Shown here piece after piece: positions 14,251-22,572 of a DNA stretch of 64,000 nucleotides (the stretch's first letter is position 1; each line of letters starts with the position of its first letter). Origin of the DNA: an uncultured Eubacteriales bacterium (lineage in GTDB: Bacteria > Bacillota > Clostridia > Monoglobales > Monoglobaceae); NCBI GenBank assembly GCA_900542675.1, contig UQOT01000003.1:11160-75159 (forward strand). Direction: 5' to 3'. Under the pieces are notes generated by a model. The model was not told where the DNA came from. It did not search any database and was given only the letters and a program-made list of their open reading frames with translations. The position numbers and the translations under genes were made by a program.

Positions 14251-14943
14251 TTATTCGTGGCGCGGGTCGATGAGCTTTACAGCATCATCAACTCTGCCGT
14301 ACTGTCCGCTTGCCTTTTCGAGCGCTTCGTTCGCGTCCATACCGCCGGCAATCATCTCCATCATCTTGCCGAGGTGAACGAATTTATAGCCGATAATTGT
14401 GTTGTTTTCATCAACAGCGCACTTTGTGATATATCCCTCTGCGAGCTCCAAATATCTCGGACCCTTAGCGAGGGTAGCATATGTAGTACCAACCTGAGAT
14501 CTCAGACCCTTGCCCAAATCCTCAAGACCGGCGCCGATGGGGAGACCGTCCTCCGAGAACGCAGTCTGTGTGCGGCCGTATACAATCTGCAGGAATAACT
14601 CTCTCATAGCTGTGTTGATTGCGTCACAGACCAAATCTGTATTGAGCGCCTCAAGAATAGTCTTGCCTACGAGAATTTCAGACGCCATAGCAGCCGAGTG
14701 TGTCATACCGCTGCAGCCGACAGTCTCAACGAGAGCCTCCTGTATAACGCCCTCCTTAACATTAAGCGTGAGCTTACAGGTGCCCTGCTGCGGTGCGCAC
14801 CAGCCTATGCCGTGTGTCAGACCCGAAATGTCCTTGACCTCTTTCGCCTGTGTCCACTGACCTTCCTGCGGGATGGGCGCGGGACCGTGATATGCGCCTT
14901 TAGCCAAAGGACACATAGCTTCTACTTCACTTGAATACTTCAT
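14251..14943 (-). CDS. Iron-sulfur cluster scaffold-like (NifU/IscU-related) protein
   Basis: 230 residues from the ATG at 14943 (AAAGGAG); in-frame codons further upstream lack a ribosome site. The region LNVKEGVIQEALVETVGCSGMTHSAAMASEILVGKTILEAL is an IscU/NifU-N-like core with a conserved Cys, and other Cys occur near residues 10 and 49 (CAPQQGTC). It pairs with the GGGtGRT gene downstream. Scaffold function is inferred from fold similarity; Fe-S transfer partners are not encoded nearby. Confidence 0.82.
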   Translation of the reverse strand: MKYSSEVEAMCPLAKGAYHGPAPIPQEGQWTQAKEVKDISGLTHGIGWCAPQQGTCKLTLNVKEGVIQEALVETVGCSGMTHSAAMASEILVGKTILEALNTDLVCDAINTAMRELFLQIVYGRTQTAFSEDGLPIGAGLEDLGKGLRSQVGTTYATLAKGPRYLELAEGYITKCAVDENNTIIGYKFVHLGKMMEMIAGGMDANEALEKASGQYGRVDDAVKLIDPRHE

Positions 14944-15039
14944 ATGTTTACTCCTTTCATTTTGCGGCGTGCGGATTTGCGGCGAGCAAAAAACCGTAAA
15001 AATATATAGCAAACCCGAATAACGTCGCTTACTGCAATA

Positions 15040-15067
15040 ATTATAACATAAAATTTAGATTATGCAA
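15040..15067 (-). promoter_or_regulatory. Promoter of the scaffold-GGGtGRT operon
   Basis: Minus strand TTGCAT (15062-15067) and TATAAT (15040-15045), spacer 16. Confidence 0.6.
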
Positions 15068-15110
15068 TAATATTTTTAAAAAATTTTTGTAAAACCAACC
15101 AAATAAATAT

Positions 15111-15587
15111 TTAAAGAGAGCCAAAGTTATATACCTTGATGTGTTTTTTGCGGTTTGCATAAGTAAATGTGGTGTATGCGCCGCCGAATGAGTAGTTTAT
15201 GTATGAAATAAGATAGTCGGAGCTGTCAACCATAAATTGATTGCACTTGATAATACGATATCTTTTGGGAGTGTTATCGGGAATATCCGCCATAATAAAC
15301 CCGTCGCATTTGCTTTCATAAAGGTCTTTATACCGGATAAAATCTTTTGTAAGGTATGGCAAAACCTTATACAGCGTTATTCCGCTGTATTTAATTTGCA
15401 GCGTTCTGACCGTTTTACTGCACAAGCCGTCAAAGTGCCCGTAGCTGCCCACCCAAAATTCTGTCACACCGCACAAGGTTATAAGTTCTTCGCATTTATC
15501 ATAAACTCTTTTTTCTATAACACCGTCATCTTCGGTGTACGCATCAATTCTTCCGTGACCCGCAAAACAGCAATTTTTTGGTTTCAT
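15111..15587 (-). CDS. SLOG-family (DUF1273/YpsA-like) protein
   Basis: 158 residues; the ATG at 15587 has GGAG 8 bases upstream. The N-terminal CCFAGHGRIDAY is the nucleotide-binding strand-loop of SLOG proteins. VTEFWVGSYGHFDGLCSKTVRTLQ follows as the second conserved segment, and SDYLISYINYSFGGAYTTFTYA as the third. SLOG proteins bind or process nucleotides or ADP-ribose-like ligands, and several act in defence or signalling; the ligand here is unknown. Appears intact, in contrast to the two broken relatives at 7.1 and 9.9 kb. Confidence 0.8.
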   Translation of the reverse strand: MKPKNCCFAGHGRIDAYTEDDGVIEKRVYDKCEELITLCGVTEFWVGSYGHFDGLCSKTVRTLQIKYSGITLYKVLPYLTKDFIRYKDLYESKCDGFIMADIPDNTPKRYRIIKCNQFMVDSSDYLISYINYSFGGAYTTFTYANRKKHIKVYNFGSL

Positions 15588-15651
15588 ATGTATCACTCCA
15601 TTTCTTTGTTTTATTAATTATATCGTAATAGTATATATTATGCAAGTCGTA

Positions 15652-15709
15652 TTAGATTATTTTTAAATCTAACAGTATATAATAAAATTAGTCTGATAGA
15701 TTAAATCTA
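15652..15709 (+). promoter_or_regulatory. Promoter and paired palindromic operators of the XRE genes
   Basis: Two dyads share the half-site AGATT: TTAGATT-N7-AATCTAA (15652-15672) and TAGATT-A-AATCTA (15697-15709). They bracket the -10 box TATAAT (15678-15683). This suggests autorepression by the encoded XRE protein. Confidence 0.65.
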
Positions 15710-15721
15710 AGGAGACTGAAA

Positions 15722-16060
15722 ATGAAAGCTATTAATATTGAAATGGGATTAAGGATAAAGGAAAAACGTAATGAGTGCAAGTATACAAGAGAAGCGCTTT
15801 CGGAAGTAGTTAATATTTCACCGCAGTTTTTGGCTAATATTGAGTGTGGAAAAACAGGAATGTCAAGTACGACGCTTAAAAACTTATGTATGGCTTTGGG
15901 AGTATCAAGTGATTACATCATTTTTGGAAAGAGAGAAGGCAATTCTACTGATAGAATAGTTGAGATTATGTCTAATATTGATGAAAAATATCTCCCGTTT
16001 TGTGAAAATATAATGGCAGATGCGCTTCAGATTATAAACGCGTCAAAGAAGGGAGAGTAA
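15722..16060 (+). CDS. XRE-family regulator, first of a tandem pair
   Basis: 112 residues. The N-terminal HTH (GLRIKEKRNECKYTREALSEVVNISPQFLANIECGKTGMSSTTLKNL) is followed by a short C-terminal region ending ENIMADALQIINASKKGE. The protein is about 60% similar to the next gene along its length, and the last 48 coding bases are identical, indicating duplication with later gene conversion. Likely binds the AGATT/AATCT dyads at its own promoter. GGAG lies 10 bases before the ATG. Confidence 0.87.
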   Translation: MKAINIEMGLRIKEKRNECKYTREALSEVVNISPQFLANIECGKTGMSSTTLKNLCMALGVSSDYIIFGKREGNSTDRIVEIMSNIDEKYLPFCENIMADALQIINASKKGE

Positions 16061-16114
16061 CGGCAGAAAATTACGTCGTGTATAAAATAGATTATATGTA
16101 GGGGGGAGATTTTT

Positions 16115-16453
16115 ATGTTAAGAAAGACTATCAATATCGAAATAGGCGAGCGTATAAGGGAAAAGCGTGTGGCGTGCAATTATTCACGTGAGACACTTGC
16201 TGAGCTTGCGGATATTTCTGTGCCGTTTTTGGCTGATGTTGAGCTTGGCAATAAAGGAATGTCTTTGACGACTCTTAAAAAGTTATGTGAAATTCTTTGT
16301 GTTTCAAGTGATTATATTATTTTGGGAAAGACTGATGTTAATTCGACAAACAGAATTGATGAGTTAATTAAAAATGTTGACAGTCGATATATACCGCTGC
16401 TTGAAAATATAATGGCAGATGCGCTTCAGATTATAAACGCGTCAAAGAATTAA
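16115..16453 (+). CDS. XRE-family regulator, second of a tandem pair
   Basis: 112 residues, paralogous to the preceding gene (GERIREKRVACNYSRETLAELADISVPFLADVELGNKGMSLTTLKKL), with the same ENIMADALQIINASK end. A strong GGGGGGAG lies upstream. The 54-base gap has no separate promoter that I can see, so it is probably cotranscribed. Whether the two form heterodimers or respond to different signals cannot be told. Confidence 0.86.
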   Translation: MLRKTINIEIGERIREKRVACNYSRETLAELADISVPFLADVELGNKGMSLTTLKKLCEILCVSSDYIILGKTDVNSTNRIDELIKNVDSRYIPLLENIMADALQIINASKN

Positions 16454-16475
16454 CGTTTTCACAAAATCGTATGTA

Positions 16476-16508
16476 TGGCACGGAGCGCCGAGCCGACGCT
16501 CCCTACGA
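16476..16508. repeat. Palindromic GGAGCG repeat, copy 1
   Basis: GGAGCGCCGAG / CCGACGCTCC form an imperfect palindrome. It is the inverse of the copies at 45709-45741 and 50669-50704. Confidence 0.65.
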
Positions 16509-16595
16509 ATTAGTTTGTTAAATATCCCGGGGATTGGGGCTGTTCCATATTCTATGGCGAATTCTGAACCCCCTCAGAAGCCCTAACGGGCTCCA

Positions 16596-16619
16596 GCGCC
16601 CCGTCGGGGCGCCTTTTGT
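16596..16619 (+). terminator. Terminator after the XRE pair
   Basis: The stem GCGCCCC / GGGGCGC is followed by CTTTTGTT. Confidence 0.75.
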
Positions 16620-16696
16620 TCTGCGTAACAACGAATAACTGCAGCACAAATCTAATGTTATTTCCAATTGCAATTAAATTTTAATTCTTATCTATC

Positions 16697-16724
16697 ACAT
16701 TTTGTCGCATAGCGCCATATGATA
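16697..16724 (+). promoter_or_regulatory. Sigma-K-like promoter
   Basis: AC (16697-16698), 17 bases, then CATATGATA (16716-16724), which fits the sporulation sigma-K -10 consensus CATAnnnTA. The -35 evidence is only two bases. Confidence 0.45.
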
Positions 16725-16774
16725 TATTGAGAAGAGGAGCATAGCTCCCGATTTATAAAGAGAGGAGAATTAAA

Positions 16775-17698
16775 ATGAGCAATAAATATAATAACGGCAG
16801 AAGCAATCAGCGCAGAAACAGCGAGATTGCCGCAGACGTTAACGCTGACGGCATACGTGCTGACCGCATAGAGGAAGAGGAAGATTGCCGCGAGCGCCGC
16901 AGCAACGAATTTTCGGATCCGATATGCATCAGCACAGACAAGGTCTACGATGCGTGCAGAGAGCGCAACTGTATTGTTGACCAGCGCGTATATGTTAAAA
17001 AACGCGATCAGGATTTAATAGACAATGCAATAAACGTAAAGCTTAAAGACGCGGAAATTATTTGGGTTTATACCGATATCGAGCCGGTTTTATACAGCTC
17101 CGGGTATTTTTCGATTGATATAAAGTTCTTTATAGACGTTACGCTTGAGGTATTCAGCGGTCTGTCAAATCCGACGGAAATACACGGATTGGTTACATTT
17201 GATAAGAGAGTTATTCTCTTTGGCAGCGAAGGCAAAACAAAGAGCTTTAAGTCAACATTTGAGCCGGGCGGAGAAATTGAAAAAGTCAGAAAGCAGACCA
17301 ATCTGCCCAAGGTTACGGTGGAAACGGTTGACCCGATTGCACTCAGTGCAAGACTGGTTGATGAAAACTGCTGCTGCGATTGCTGCTGTGAGGTTCCCGA
17401 GAACATCTGTGAATGCTATGATGATGAGCTTGAGGTTTCGGACTGCGTGAAAAAGGTTTTGGTCAGCTTGGGTCTGTTCTCAATTGTAAGAATAGAGAGA
17501 AGCGTTCAGATTTTGGTTGATGCTGTGGACTTCTGCATCCCCGAAAGAGAGTGCACTGCCGCAACACCGCAAAATCCCTGTGATTTATTTAATCAGGTTC
17601 GTTTCCCGATTGACGAGTTTTTCCCGCCTTCAAAGAGAGCGGATTTTGCAAATCAGGACTGTGACGGCGATAGCTGCGGCTGCAGATGCGGCTGTTAG
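16775..17698 (+). CDS. Cys-rich protein, probable spore coat or exosporium component
   Basis: 307 residues with AGAGGAG upstream. A charged N-terminus (about 1-45) precedes two beta-rich segments with a repeated style: ISTDKVYDACRERNCIVDQRVYV and IERSVQILVDAVDFCIPERECTA. A Cys cluster (CCCDCCCEVPENICEC) lies in the middle, and DSCGCRCGC ends the protein. The phrase NPCDLFNQVRFPIDEFFPP near the C-terminus recurs in uncharacterised clostridial proteins I recall. Cys-dense endings and the sigma-K-like promoter suggest late mother-cell expression and disulfide cross-linking on the spore surface. Function inferred, not known. Confidence 0.75.
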   Translation: MSNKYNNGRSNQRRNSEIAADVNADGIRADRIEEEEDCRERRSNEFSDPICISTDKVYDACRERNCIVDQRVYVKKRDQDLIDNAINVKLKDAEIIWVYTDIEPVLYSSGYFSIDIKFFIDVTLEVFSGLSNPTEIHGLVTFDKRVILFGSEGKTKSFKSTFEPGGEIEKVRKQTNLPKVTVETVDPIALSARLVDENCCCDCCCEVPENICECYDDELEVSDCVKKVLVSLGLFSIVRIERSVQILVDAVDFCIPERECTAATPQNPCDLFNQVRFPIDEFFPPSKRADFANQDCDGDSCGCRCGC

Positions 17699-17715
17699 CT
17701 CATTGCATAACATTT

Positions 17716-17748
17716 GGGGCTGCGGAGTTCCGCAGCCCCTTGTTTTAT
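17716..17748. terminator. Terminator between convergent genes
   Basis: The stem GGGGCTGCGGA / (T)CCGCAGCCCC has a very short loop and is followed by TTGTTTTATT. It overlaps the end of the ytxC frame. Confidence 0.85.
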
Positions 17749-18221
17749 TCAATATCTATTACGTCAAACAAGAAATTGATTACATCTATCATATCTTCAA
17801 TATCGTGGCAAGCCATAATATCATATCCGCATTCCTCGACAATGGATTTTAAGTCGTCTCTGTATGCTTTAAGCCTGAAGTTGATAAATCCGTCAACATT
17901 CATTGTGTTTTCGGTATCAAAGAAGTCGGTTATTTTGGATTTTATATATTCGAGATGTTCAACACTGTATTTGCCGCTTATTATGCTGAGAACGCTGTCG
18001 TATACGGCGGTGCGGTCGCTGTCAGGCAAAATGCCGAAAATCTCATCAATGTAGTTATATATCAGTTTGGAGCGGTATTTCGCGATGAGCCACGACGCTA
18101 TACTTTCGGCTGTGCCGCTGTTTATGCTTTTGCCGTCAAGTGTCAGGCAGCACGCGCGGGTCTCATCGCCGCTCTCGTATATATCCGGTTCGCTTGTTTG
18201 GTTGAGTTCGGTAATATTCAA
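17745..18221 (-). CDS. ytxC: Putative sporulation protein YtxC
   Basis: 158 residues. The family signature is the segment around NVDGFINFRLKAYRDDLKSIVEECGYDI, close to the YtxC pattern (E/D-GFI-x-FRLK-x-Y). YtxC is found only in spore formers and its biochemical role is unknown. The protein is shorter than the usual YtxC of about 280 residues, lacking most of the N-terminal part. The gene follows the DUF6873 gene by six bases, so the two are probably one transcript. Confidence 0.72.
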   Translation of the reverse strand: MNITELNQTSEPDIYESGDETRACCLTLDGKSINSGTAESIASWLIAKYRSKLIYNYIDEIFGILPDSDRTAVYDSVLSIISGKYSVEHLEYIKSKITDFFDTENTMNVDGFINFRLKAYRDDLKSIVEECGYDIMACHDIEDMIDVINFLFDVIDIE

Positions 18222-18227
18222 ATTCTT

Positions 18228-18920
18228 TCACCTCCGGTAGATTATACTCCCGAAATCGACTAATTCATCGTCAGAGGCTTCAAAGTATTTTATGTTTTGC
18301 AGGTCTAAAAACATACGGATATCCTTCGGTATCCTGCCGGTAAATACAATCGTGTCATTAACCAGCCCCGAGCATCCGCCGATAAATCCGCAGTCGTATC
18401 CGCTGAGCCGGACGCCGCCGGGCTCGATTACAAGCGAGTGTATATCGGATATGCCGGAAAGTGTCTTATATATCCCGCGGTCCTCGGTTATAACCGCGTT
18501 TTCGGACGGTATGCACATACTGCATTTCGCGTAGCCCTGGTTTATATGGTGTACTTCAAAGCCGTGGCTTATATAATAATCAACAATCAAAGGCTCGGCA
18601 AACCTTGTGTTCGCAAAAACGTGGTTTCCGACCCTTGCTATATTGTATGCTGTATCGGCGGGATAAGTGCCGCCGGGAACAGATGAACCTCTCAGGAGTT
18701 TATATTTATTCTTGCCAAAGACTTCGGCGTAATATTCATAACATTCCGGTGCGCATATGGCAATTTCAGGTGACAGAAAATGAATTTGGATATCCGGATG
18801 AGTGCAGAGCGGAGGAGGAAGCGTAGTCAGAGCATACGAGTCTATGTAATCAAGATTAAATAATTTGCCGATATTTTGTTTTATGTTTTCAGGCATTGAC
18901 CTGTCCAAAATAATTGGCAT
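18228..18920 (-). CDS. DUF6873 GME-fold (amidinotransferase-like) protein
   Basis: 230 residues; AAGGGGA precedes the ATG. Conserved parts include PDIQIHFLSPEIAICAPECYEYY, GTYPADTAYNIARVGNHVFANT, the Cys-containing HHINQGYAKCSMC and GFIGGCSGLVNDTIVFTG. These match the DUF6873 family, which has the fold of guanidino-group modifying enzymes. A reaction is not known; C-terminal Cys residues could serve as nucleophile. It sits upstream of ytxC in an apparent two-gene operon. Confidence 0.78.
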   Translation of the reverse strand: MPIILDRSMPENIKQNIGKLFNLDYIDSYALTTLPPPLCTHPDIQIHFLSPEIAICAPECYEYYAEVFGKNKYKLLRGSSVPGGTYPADTAYNIARVGNHVFANTRFAEPLIVDYYISHGFEVHHINQGYAKCSMCIPSENAVITEDRGIYKTLSGISDIHSLVIEPGGVRLSGYDCGFIGGCSGLVNDTIVFTGRIPKDIRMFLDLQNIKYFEASDDELVDFGSIIYRR

Positions 18921-19006
18921 AGAAAATTCCCCTTATCCAAAAATTTATATATTTTAATATAGAATAGTATTATCGTGATTTGCTTAAAATATTTCGGGTG
19001 ATACCT

Positions 19007-19174
19007 ATGTCTAATATAAATTGCTCAAACTCAACCTGTATATATATGACTGACGGAAAATGCTGTCTTGATACAGTGACAGAACTTCATTCTGAGCGAA
19101 AGAGCGCCCGCAAAAATCCGGGCGCTAAGCACACAGGAGCAAAGTCCTGTCCGTATTTTATCAATAAAACATAA
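19007..19174 (+). CDS. Small Cys-motif (DUF1540-like) protein
   Basis: 55 residues from the ATG at 19007 (GGGTGAT upstream). The pattern INCSNSTCIYMTDGKCCLDTV is like DUF1540-type sequences (C-x4-C-x-Y-x2-G-x-C), and a fourth Cys lies near the C-terminus (SCPYF). Probably binds a metal ion. No function is known. Confidence 0.65.
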   Translation: MSNINCSNSTCIYMTDGKCCLDTVTELHSERKSARKNPGAKHTGAKSCPYFINKT

Positions 19175-19186
19175 GCTTTCGGCTGT

Positions 19187-20383
19187 TTAGCCGTTTAAAA
19201 AGTTCAGCGCATAATCGGTCAGGATTTCAGCTCCGTACTTAATGCAGTCGTCCGAGACTACGAGTTTGTCACTGTGCAGAGGATGCACAGCATCACCGGG
19301 ATTGGTTGAACCGAGCCAAAAGAGCGCCGATTTCTCGACTTTAAGCGGTAGATACGCAAAGTCCTCGCCCGCAGTTGTCGGGTCACCGCCGTAGATAATA
19401 TTGCCGCTTAAGTATTTCTCAGCCGAGTTTTTAAGCCGCAGTATCGTGCTTTCATCATTGATAAGCGGCGGGAACAGCCTGTCGAATTTATATTCGTAGC
19501 TTGCGCCGTATCTATCGCAGACCGACTTGACCGCGTTTTCAATCTCCCTATCAAGCATATCGCGGGTATTTAGGTTAAACGAGCGCGCAGTGCCGCCGAG
19601 CGTGACCGAATCGGGAATAACGTTGTATGCGTCGCCGCCGCGAATTGCGCAGACCGAAACGACAGTCGGCTCAAACGGGTCGGTCATACGGCTTGTTATT
19701 GTTTGAATGGCGGTTATAACCTCAGCAGCGATAACAATCGGGTCTTTGCACAGATGCGGCTGCGCTCCGTGTCCGCCTTTGCCGATAATTTTTATCTCGA
19801 ATTCGTCCGGGCTTGAATATGCAGAGCCGGCTTTAAACCGCGCGTCACCGACTGTGAGCGATGGCTCGACATGCAGCGCAACGCACGAATCCACCTTTGG
19901 ATTTTCAAGAATGCCCGCTTTAATCATTGGCTCGGCGCCGCCGCTCGTCTCTTCGCCGGGCTGGAACATAAGCTTCACGCAGCCTGAAAACTTGCTTTTA
20001 AGTCGGTTAATGACTGCGGCGCAGCATAATAGAATTGATGTGTGTACGTCGTGGCCGCAGGCGTGCATAACGTTATCGCATTTTGAAGAAAACGGCAGAT
20101 TTGTATTTTCACTGACCGGCAGGGCGTCCATATCGCCGCGTATCAGTACGGTCTTTGAGTCGCTTTTATACGGTATAGAGCCGTAAATTTCAGCAAGTAT
20201 TCCCGTTCCCGCTATACCGGGAGTGTATTTGATCTTAAGCTCGTCAAGCGCAGATGCTATAAGCTTTGACGTGTTAAACTCCTTAAACGACAGCTCGGGA
20301 TTTTCGTGCAGGGTATGTCTGATGTTAATTATATCAGGCAGTACGAGCTCCACATTATTCTTAATTAAATTTGAGTCAATCAT
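19187..20383 (-). CDS. M20-family amidohydrolase (N-acyl-amino acid or peptide hydrolase)
   Basis: 398 residues. The metal-binding motifs are present: GDMDALPV, HACGHDVHTSILL, FQPGEETSGGAEPMI and the dimerisation domain with GKGGHGAQPHLCKDP. The closest classes are hippurate hydrolase, amino-acylase and N-acetyl-diaminopimelate deacetylase-like enzymes; sequence alone does not settle the substrate. Its start overlaps the end of the RNase M5-like gene by 8 bases, so translation is coupled. Confidence 0.9.
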   Translation of the reverse strand: MIDSNLIKNNVELVLPDIINIRHTLHENPELSFKEFNTSKLIASALDELKIKYTPGIAGTGILAEIYGSIPYKSDSKTVLIRGDMDALPVSENTNLPFSSKCDNVMHACGHDVHTSILLCCAAVINRLKSKFSGCVKLMFQPGEETSGGAEPMIKAGILENPKVDSCVALHVEPSLTVGDARFKAGSAYSSPDEFEIKIIGKGGHGAQPHLCKDPIVIAAEVITAIQTITSRMTDPFEPTVVSVCAIRGGDAYNVIPDSVTLGGTARSFNLNTRDMLDREIENAVKSVCDRYGASYEYKFDRLFPPLINDESTILRLKNSAEKYLSGNIIYGGDPTTAGEDFAYLPLKVEKSALFWLGSTNPGDAVHPLHSDKLVVSDDCIKYGAEILTDYALNFLNG

Positions 20384-20981
20384 TTGTATTTTGTCCTTTC
20401 AGCACGGTTTTAAGTGCATTTATATATTCCTCGTACATATCGGCGCGGTTTATGAACTCAATCATAGAGTTTGGCGATAGCCTAAGAGGAAGCCCCAACT
20501 CTTTGAGAACTGCGCTGCGCAGCTTAAGACTGTCGGGCTTGCCGGAAAGTCCGTCGCCGTATAATTCCGCCTTGGTTAGCAGGTGAGCGGGTGCGCTCGG
20601 CTTACTGCTTGCCGCGAGTTCCTCAAGAATTCCGCGCAGCACGTCGTCGTCCATTCCCTCAACGCCCAAAAGCCCTTCTTTCCCGGGCTTATCCTTGCGC
20701 TTTTCCTTGCCTTTTACAGAGGGAATATATGCGTGCCTTACCTTGCCTTTCCCTCCGACGCAGGACTTTATATAGCTGCGTATCTTAAAGCCTGCCCTGT
20801 CAGAGTCGGTCAGGATTATAATCCCGGTAGAAGAGGCAAGATGCCGTATTGTGCTAACCATATCCTTGGTTTTAAAAACTCTAAATCCGCCCGTGCAAAG
20901 AACCGGCGCATCGCACAGCCGCTTAACTCGTTCCTTGTCGTATTTTCCCTCAACAATTATGGTTTCGTTTATATGTATCAT
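20376..20981 (-). CDS. rnmV: Ribonuclease M5-like TOPRIM protein
   Basis: 201 residues. The TOPRIM motifs are IIVEGKYD at 8-15 and IILTDSDRAGFKIRSYI at about 54-70. A C-terminal domain (GKEGLLGVEGMDDDVLRGILEEL, then LLTKAELYGDGLSGKPDSLKLRSAVLKELGLP) has the layout of RnmV, which trims the 5S rRNA precursor. The Asp-x-Asp in TOPRIM is kept. No clear ribosome site precedes the ATG, so the start is the least certain part. Confidence 0.82.
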   Translation of the reverse strand: MIHINETIIVEGKYDKERVKRLCDAPVLCTGGFRVFKTKDMVSTIRHLASSTGIIILTDSDRAGFKIRSYIKSCVGGKGKVRHAYIPSVKGKEKRKDKPGKEGLLGVEGMDDDVLRGILEELAASSKPSAPAHLLTKAELYGDGLSGKPDSLKLRSAVLKELGLPLRLSPNSMIEFINRADMYEEYINALKTVLKGQNTND

Positions 20982-21114
20982 AGTCTAATTATATTTTATT
21001 TGCATCGTTTTGTCAACATAGGAACTAGAGACCAGGGACTAGGGACTACGAGGGAATGAGATGCATATCATTTTCGCTGTGAATGATGGTTTGGCGTTTT
21101 CATTGAAATTGCTA

Positions 21115-21143
21115 TTGACGATTATTTGCATATGAGTTAAAAT
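21115..21143 (+). promoter_or_regulatory. Promoter of the rRNA methyltransferase gene
   Basis: TTGACG (21115-21120) and TAAAAT (21138-21143), spacer 17. Confidence 0.7.
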
Positions 21144-21162
21144 GTTTAATGGGAGAAATATT

Positions 21163-22500
21163 ATGAAGAAAAATGATATATTTGAGATTGAAATAACGGG
21201 AATGACTGACGATGGCAGCGGAGTGGGAAGAGCGGAAGGAATGGCGGTTTTTGTGCCGCATACGATAGTCGGTGAGACCGTCAGTGTTCTTATTGTAAAG
21301 CTGATGAAGAGCTATGCGATAGGTAAGCTGCTAGAAGTGATAAAGCCGTCGCCTAAGCGAGTTAAAGCGGACTGCGAGTATTATTATAAATGCGGCGGCT
21401 GCGCACTTAGGCATATGAGCTATGACGAGGAACTAAGGTTTAAGCAGAAGAAGGTTGAGGACTGCTTTTTAAGGATCGGTGGATTTGAAAACTTAAATAT
21501 AAATCCGATAATCCCTTTTGGCAGCAGAAACCGCTACAGAAACAAATCGCAGTTTCCCGTAACACCCGAGGGTATAGGAATGTTTGCAAATCACAGCCAC
21601 AGATTGATTGAGATAAGTGATTGCCTTATATCTGCCGAAGCTTCAAAGCGCATTACCGACGCCGTGAGGTATTGGATGAAGACTTACGGTGCAGAGCCGT
21701 ATGACGAGAAAACAGGCAAAGGAACGGTGCGCAATATCTATACGCGGTGCGGCAGCAGCGGTACGATTGTCTGCATAGTCACAAAAACGCGTGAGCTACC
21801 GTACGGCGCGGAGCTTGTTGAGGAGCTGAAGGCTTGCGGCGCTGACGTATGCGGTGTGGTTCAGAATATAAATCCAAAGGATACAAATGTAGTACTCGGA
21901 AAAGAGACAAAAACTCTCTGGGGTGCCGGCGAGCTGATAGATAATATTGGCAAAACGAAGTTTTATATTTCGCCGTTGTCATTTTATCAGGTCAATAAAA
22001 AGCAGACTGAGCGATTATATAATACCGCTCTTAAATGCGCGGATTTAAAAGGCGATGAAATACTTTGGGATATGTACTGTGGCATAGGCACAATAGGGCA
22101 GTATATGGCGGATAAGTGCAAAAAGGTAATAGGCGTTGAAGTTGTTCCCGAAGCAATTGAAAACGCAGTCAGAAACGCAAAACTGAATAATATTAAAAAC
22201 GCGGAATACTACTGCGGTAAAGCCGAAAAGGTTATCGAGAGCCTGCTTGCCCGCGGCGAAACACCCGATACGGTAATATTAGACCCGCCGCGAAAAGGCT
22301 GCGACAAACGGCTTTTAGAGACGCTCTGCGGCATAGAGGGCTTAAACAAAATAGTCTACATCTCCTGCAAACCCTCCACCTTAGCCCGCGATGCCAAAAT
22401 ATTAGCCGCCCGCAGCTTCAAAATAAAAACTGTCATCCCCGTAGATATGTTCCCCGCCACCCCACATGTGGAGACCGTATGCCTTTTATCACGAGAGTAA
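21163..22500 (+). CDS. rlmD: 23S rRNA (uracil-C5)-methyltransferase, RlmD/RumA family
   Basis: 445 residues from the ATG at 21163, with GGGAG at a good distance; an in-frame ATG 21 bases upstream is poorly placed. An N-terminal TRAM domain (about 1-60) is followed by an Fe-S motif (CEYYYKCGGC), the SAM-binding MYCGIGTIGQYMADKCKKVIGVE, DPPRKGCDKRLLE with the catalytic neighbourhood, and YISCKPSTLARD holding the nucleophilic Cys. Which uracil (U1939, U747 or both) is methylated cannot be told by eye. Confidence 0.92.
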   Translation: MKKNDIFEIEITGMTDDGSGVGRAEGMAVFVPHTIVGETVSVLIVKLMKSYAIGKLLEVIKPSPKRVKADCEYYYKCGGCALRHMSYDEELRFKQKKVEDCFLRIGGFENLNINPIIPFGSRNRYRNKSQFPVTPEGIGMFANHSHRLIEISDCLISAEASKRITDAVRYWMKTYGAEPYDEKTGKGTVRNIYTRCGSSGTIVCIVTKTRELPYGAELVEELKACGADVCGVVQNINPKDTNVVLGKETKTLWGAGELIDNIGKTKFYISPLSFYQVNKKQTERLYNTALKCADLKGDEILWDMYCGIGTIGQYMADKCKKVIGVEVVPEAIENAVRNAKLNNIKNAEYYCGKAEKVIESLLARGETPDTVILDPPRKGCDKRLLETLCGIEGLNKIVYISCKPSTLARDAKILAARSFKIKTVIPVDMFPATPHVETVCLLSRE

Positions 22501-22512
22501 AAATATATCACG

Positions 22513-22568
22513 ATTTCCGATATACATGCATAAGAATTTGAATTTTTTTGAGGGTGTATATCGGAAAT
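22513..22568. repeat. 14-bp perfect inverted repeat between rlmD and the TfoX-like gene
   Basis: ATTTCCGATATACA (22513-22526) and its exact complement (22555-22568) are separated by 28 bases containing seven T. It may be a terminator for both convergent genes or the scar of a small element. Confidence 0.55.
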
Positions 22569-22572
22569 AGAT

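Larger units (their letters stand above)
16454..16774. other. Gene-free stretch with repeat, terminator and promoter
   Basis: No gene is present. It holds a palindromic repeat copy (16476-16508), a terminator (16596-16619) and the sigma-K-like promoter of the next gene. Confidence 0.7.

Noticed and set aside
21020..21058. Tandem short repeat (GGGACTA units) near 21 kb
   Set aside because: Only about two imperfect units, not enough to call a repeat array.
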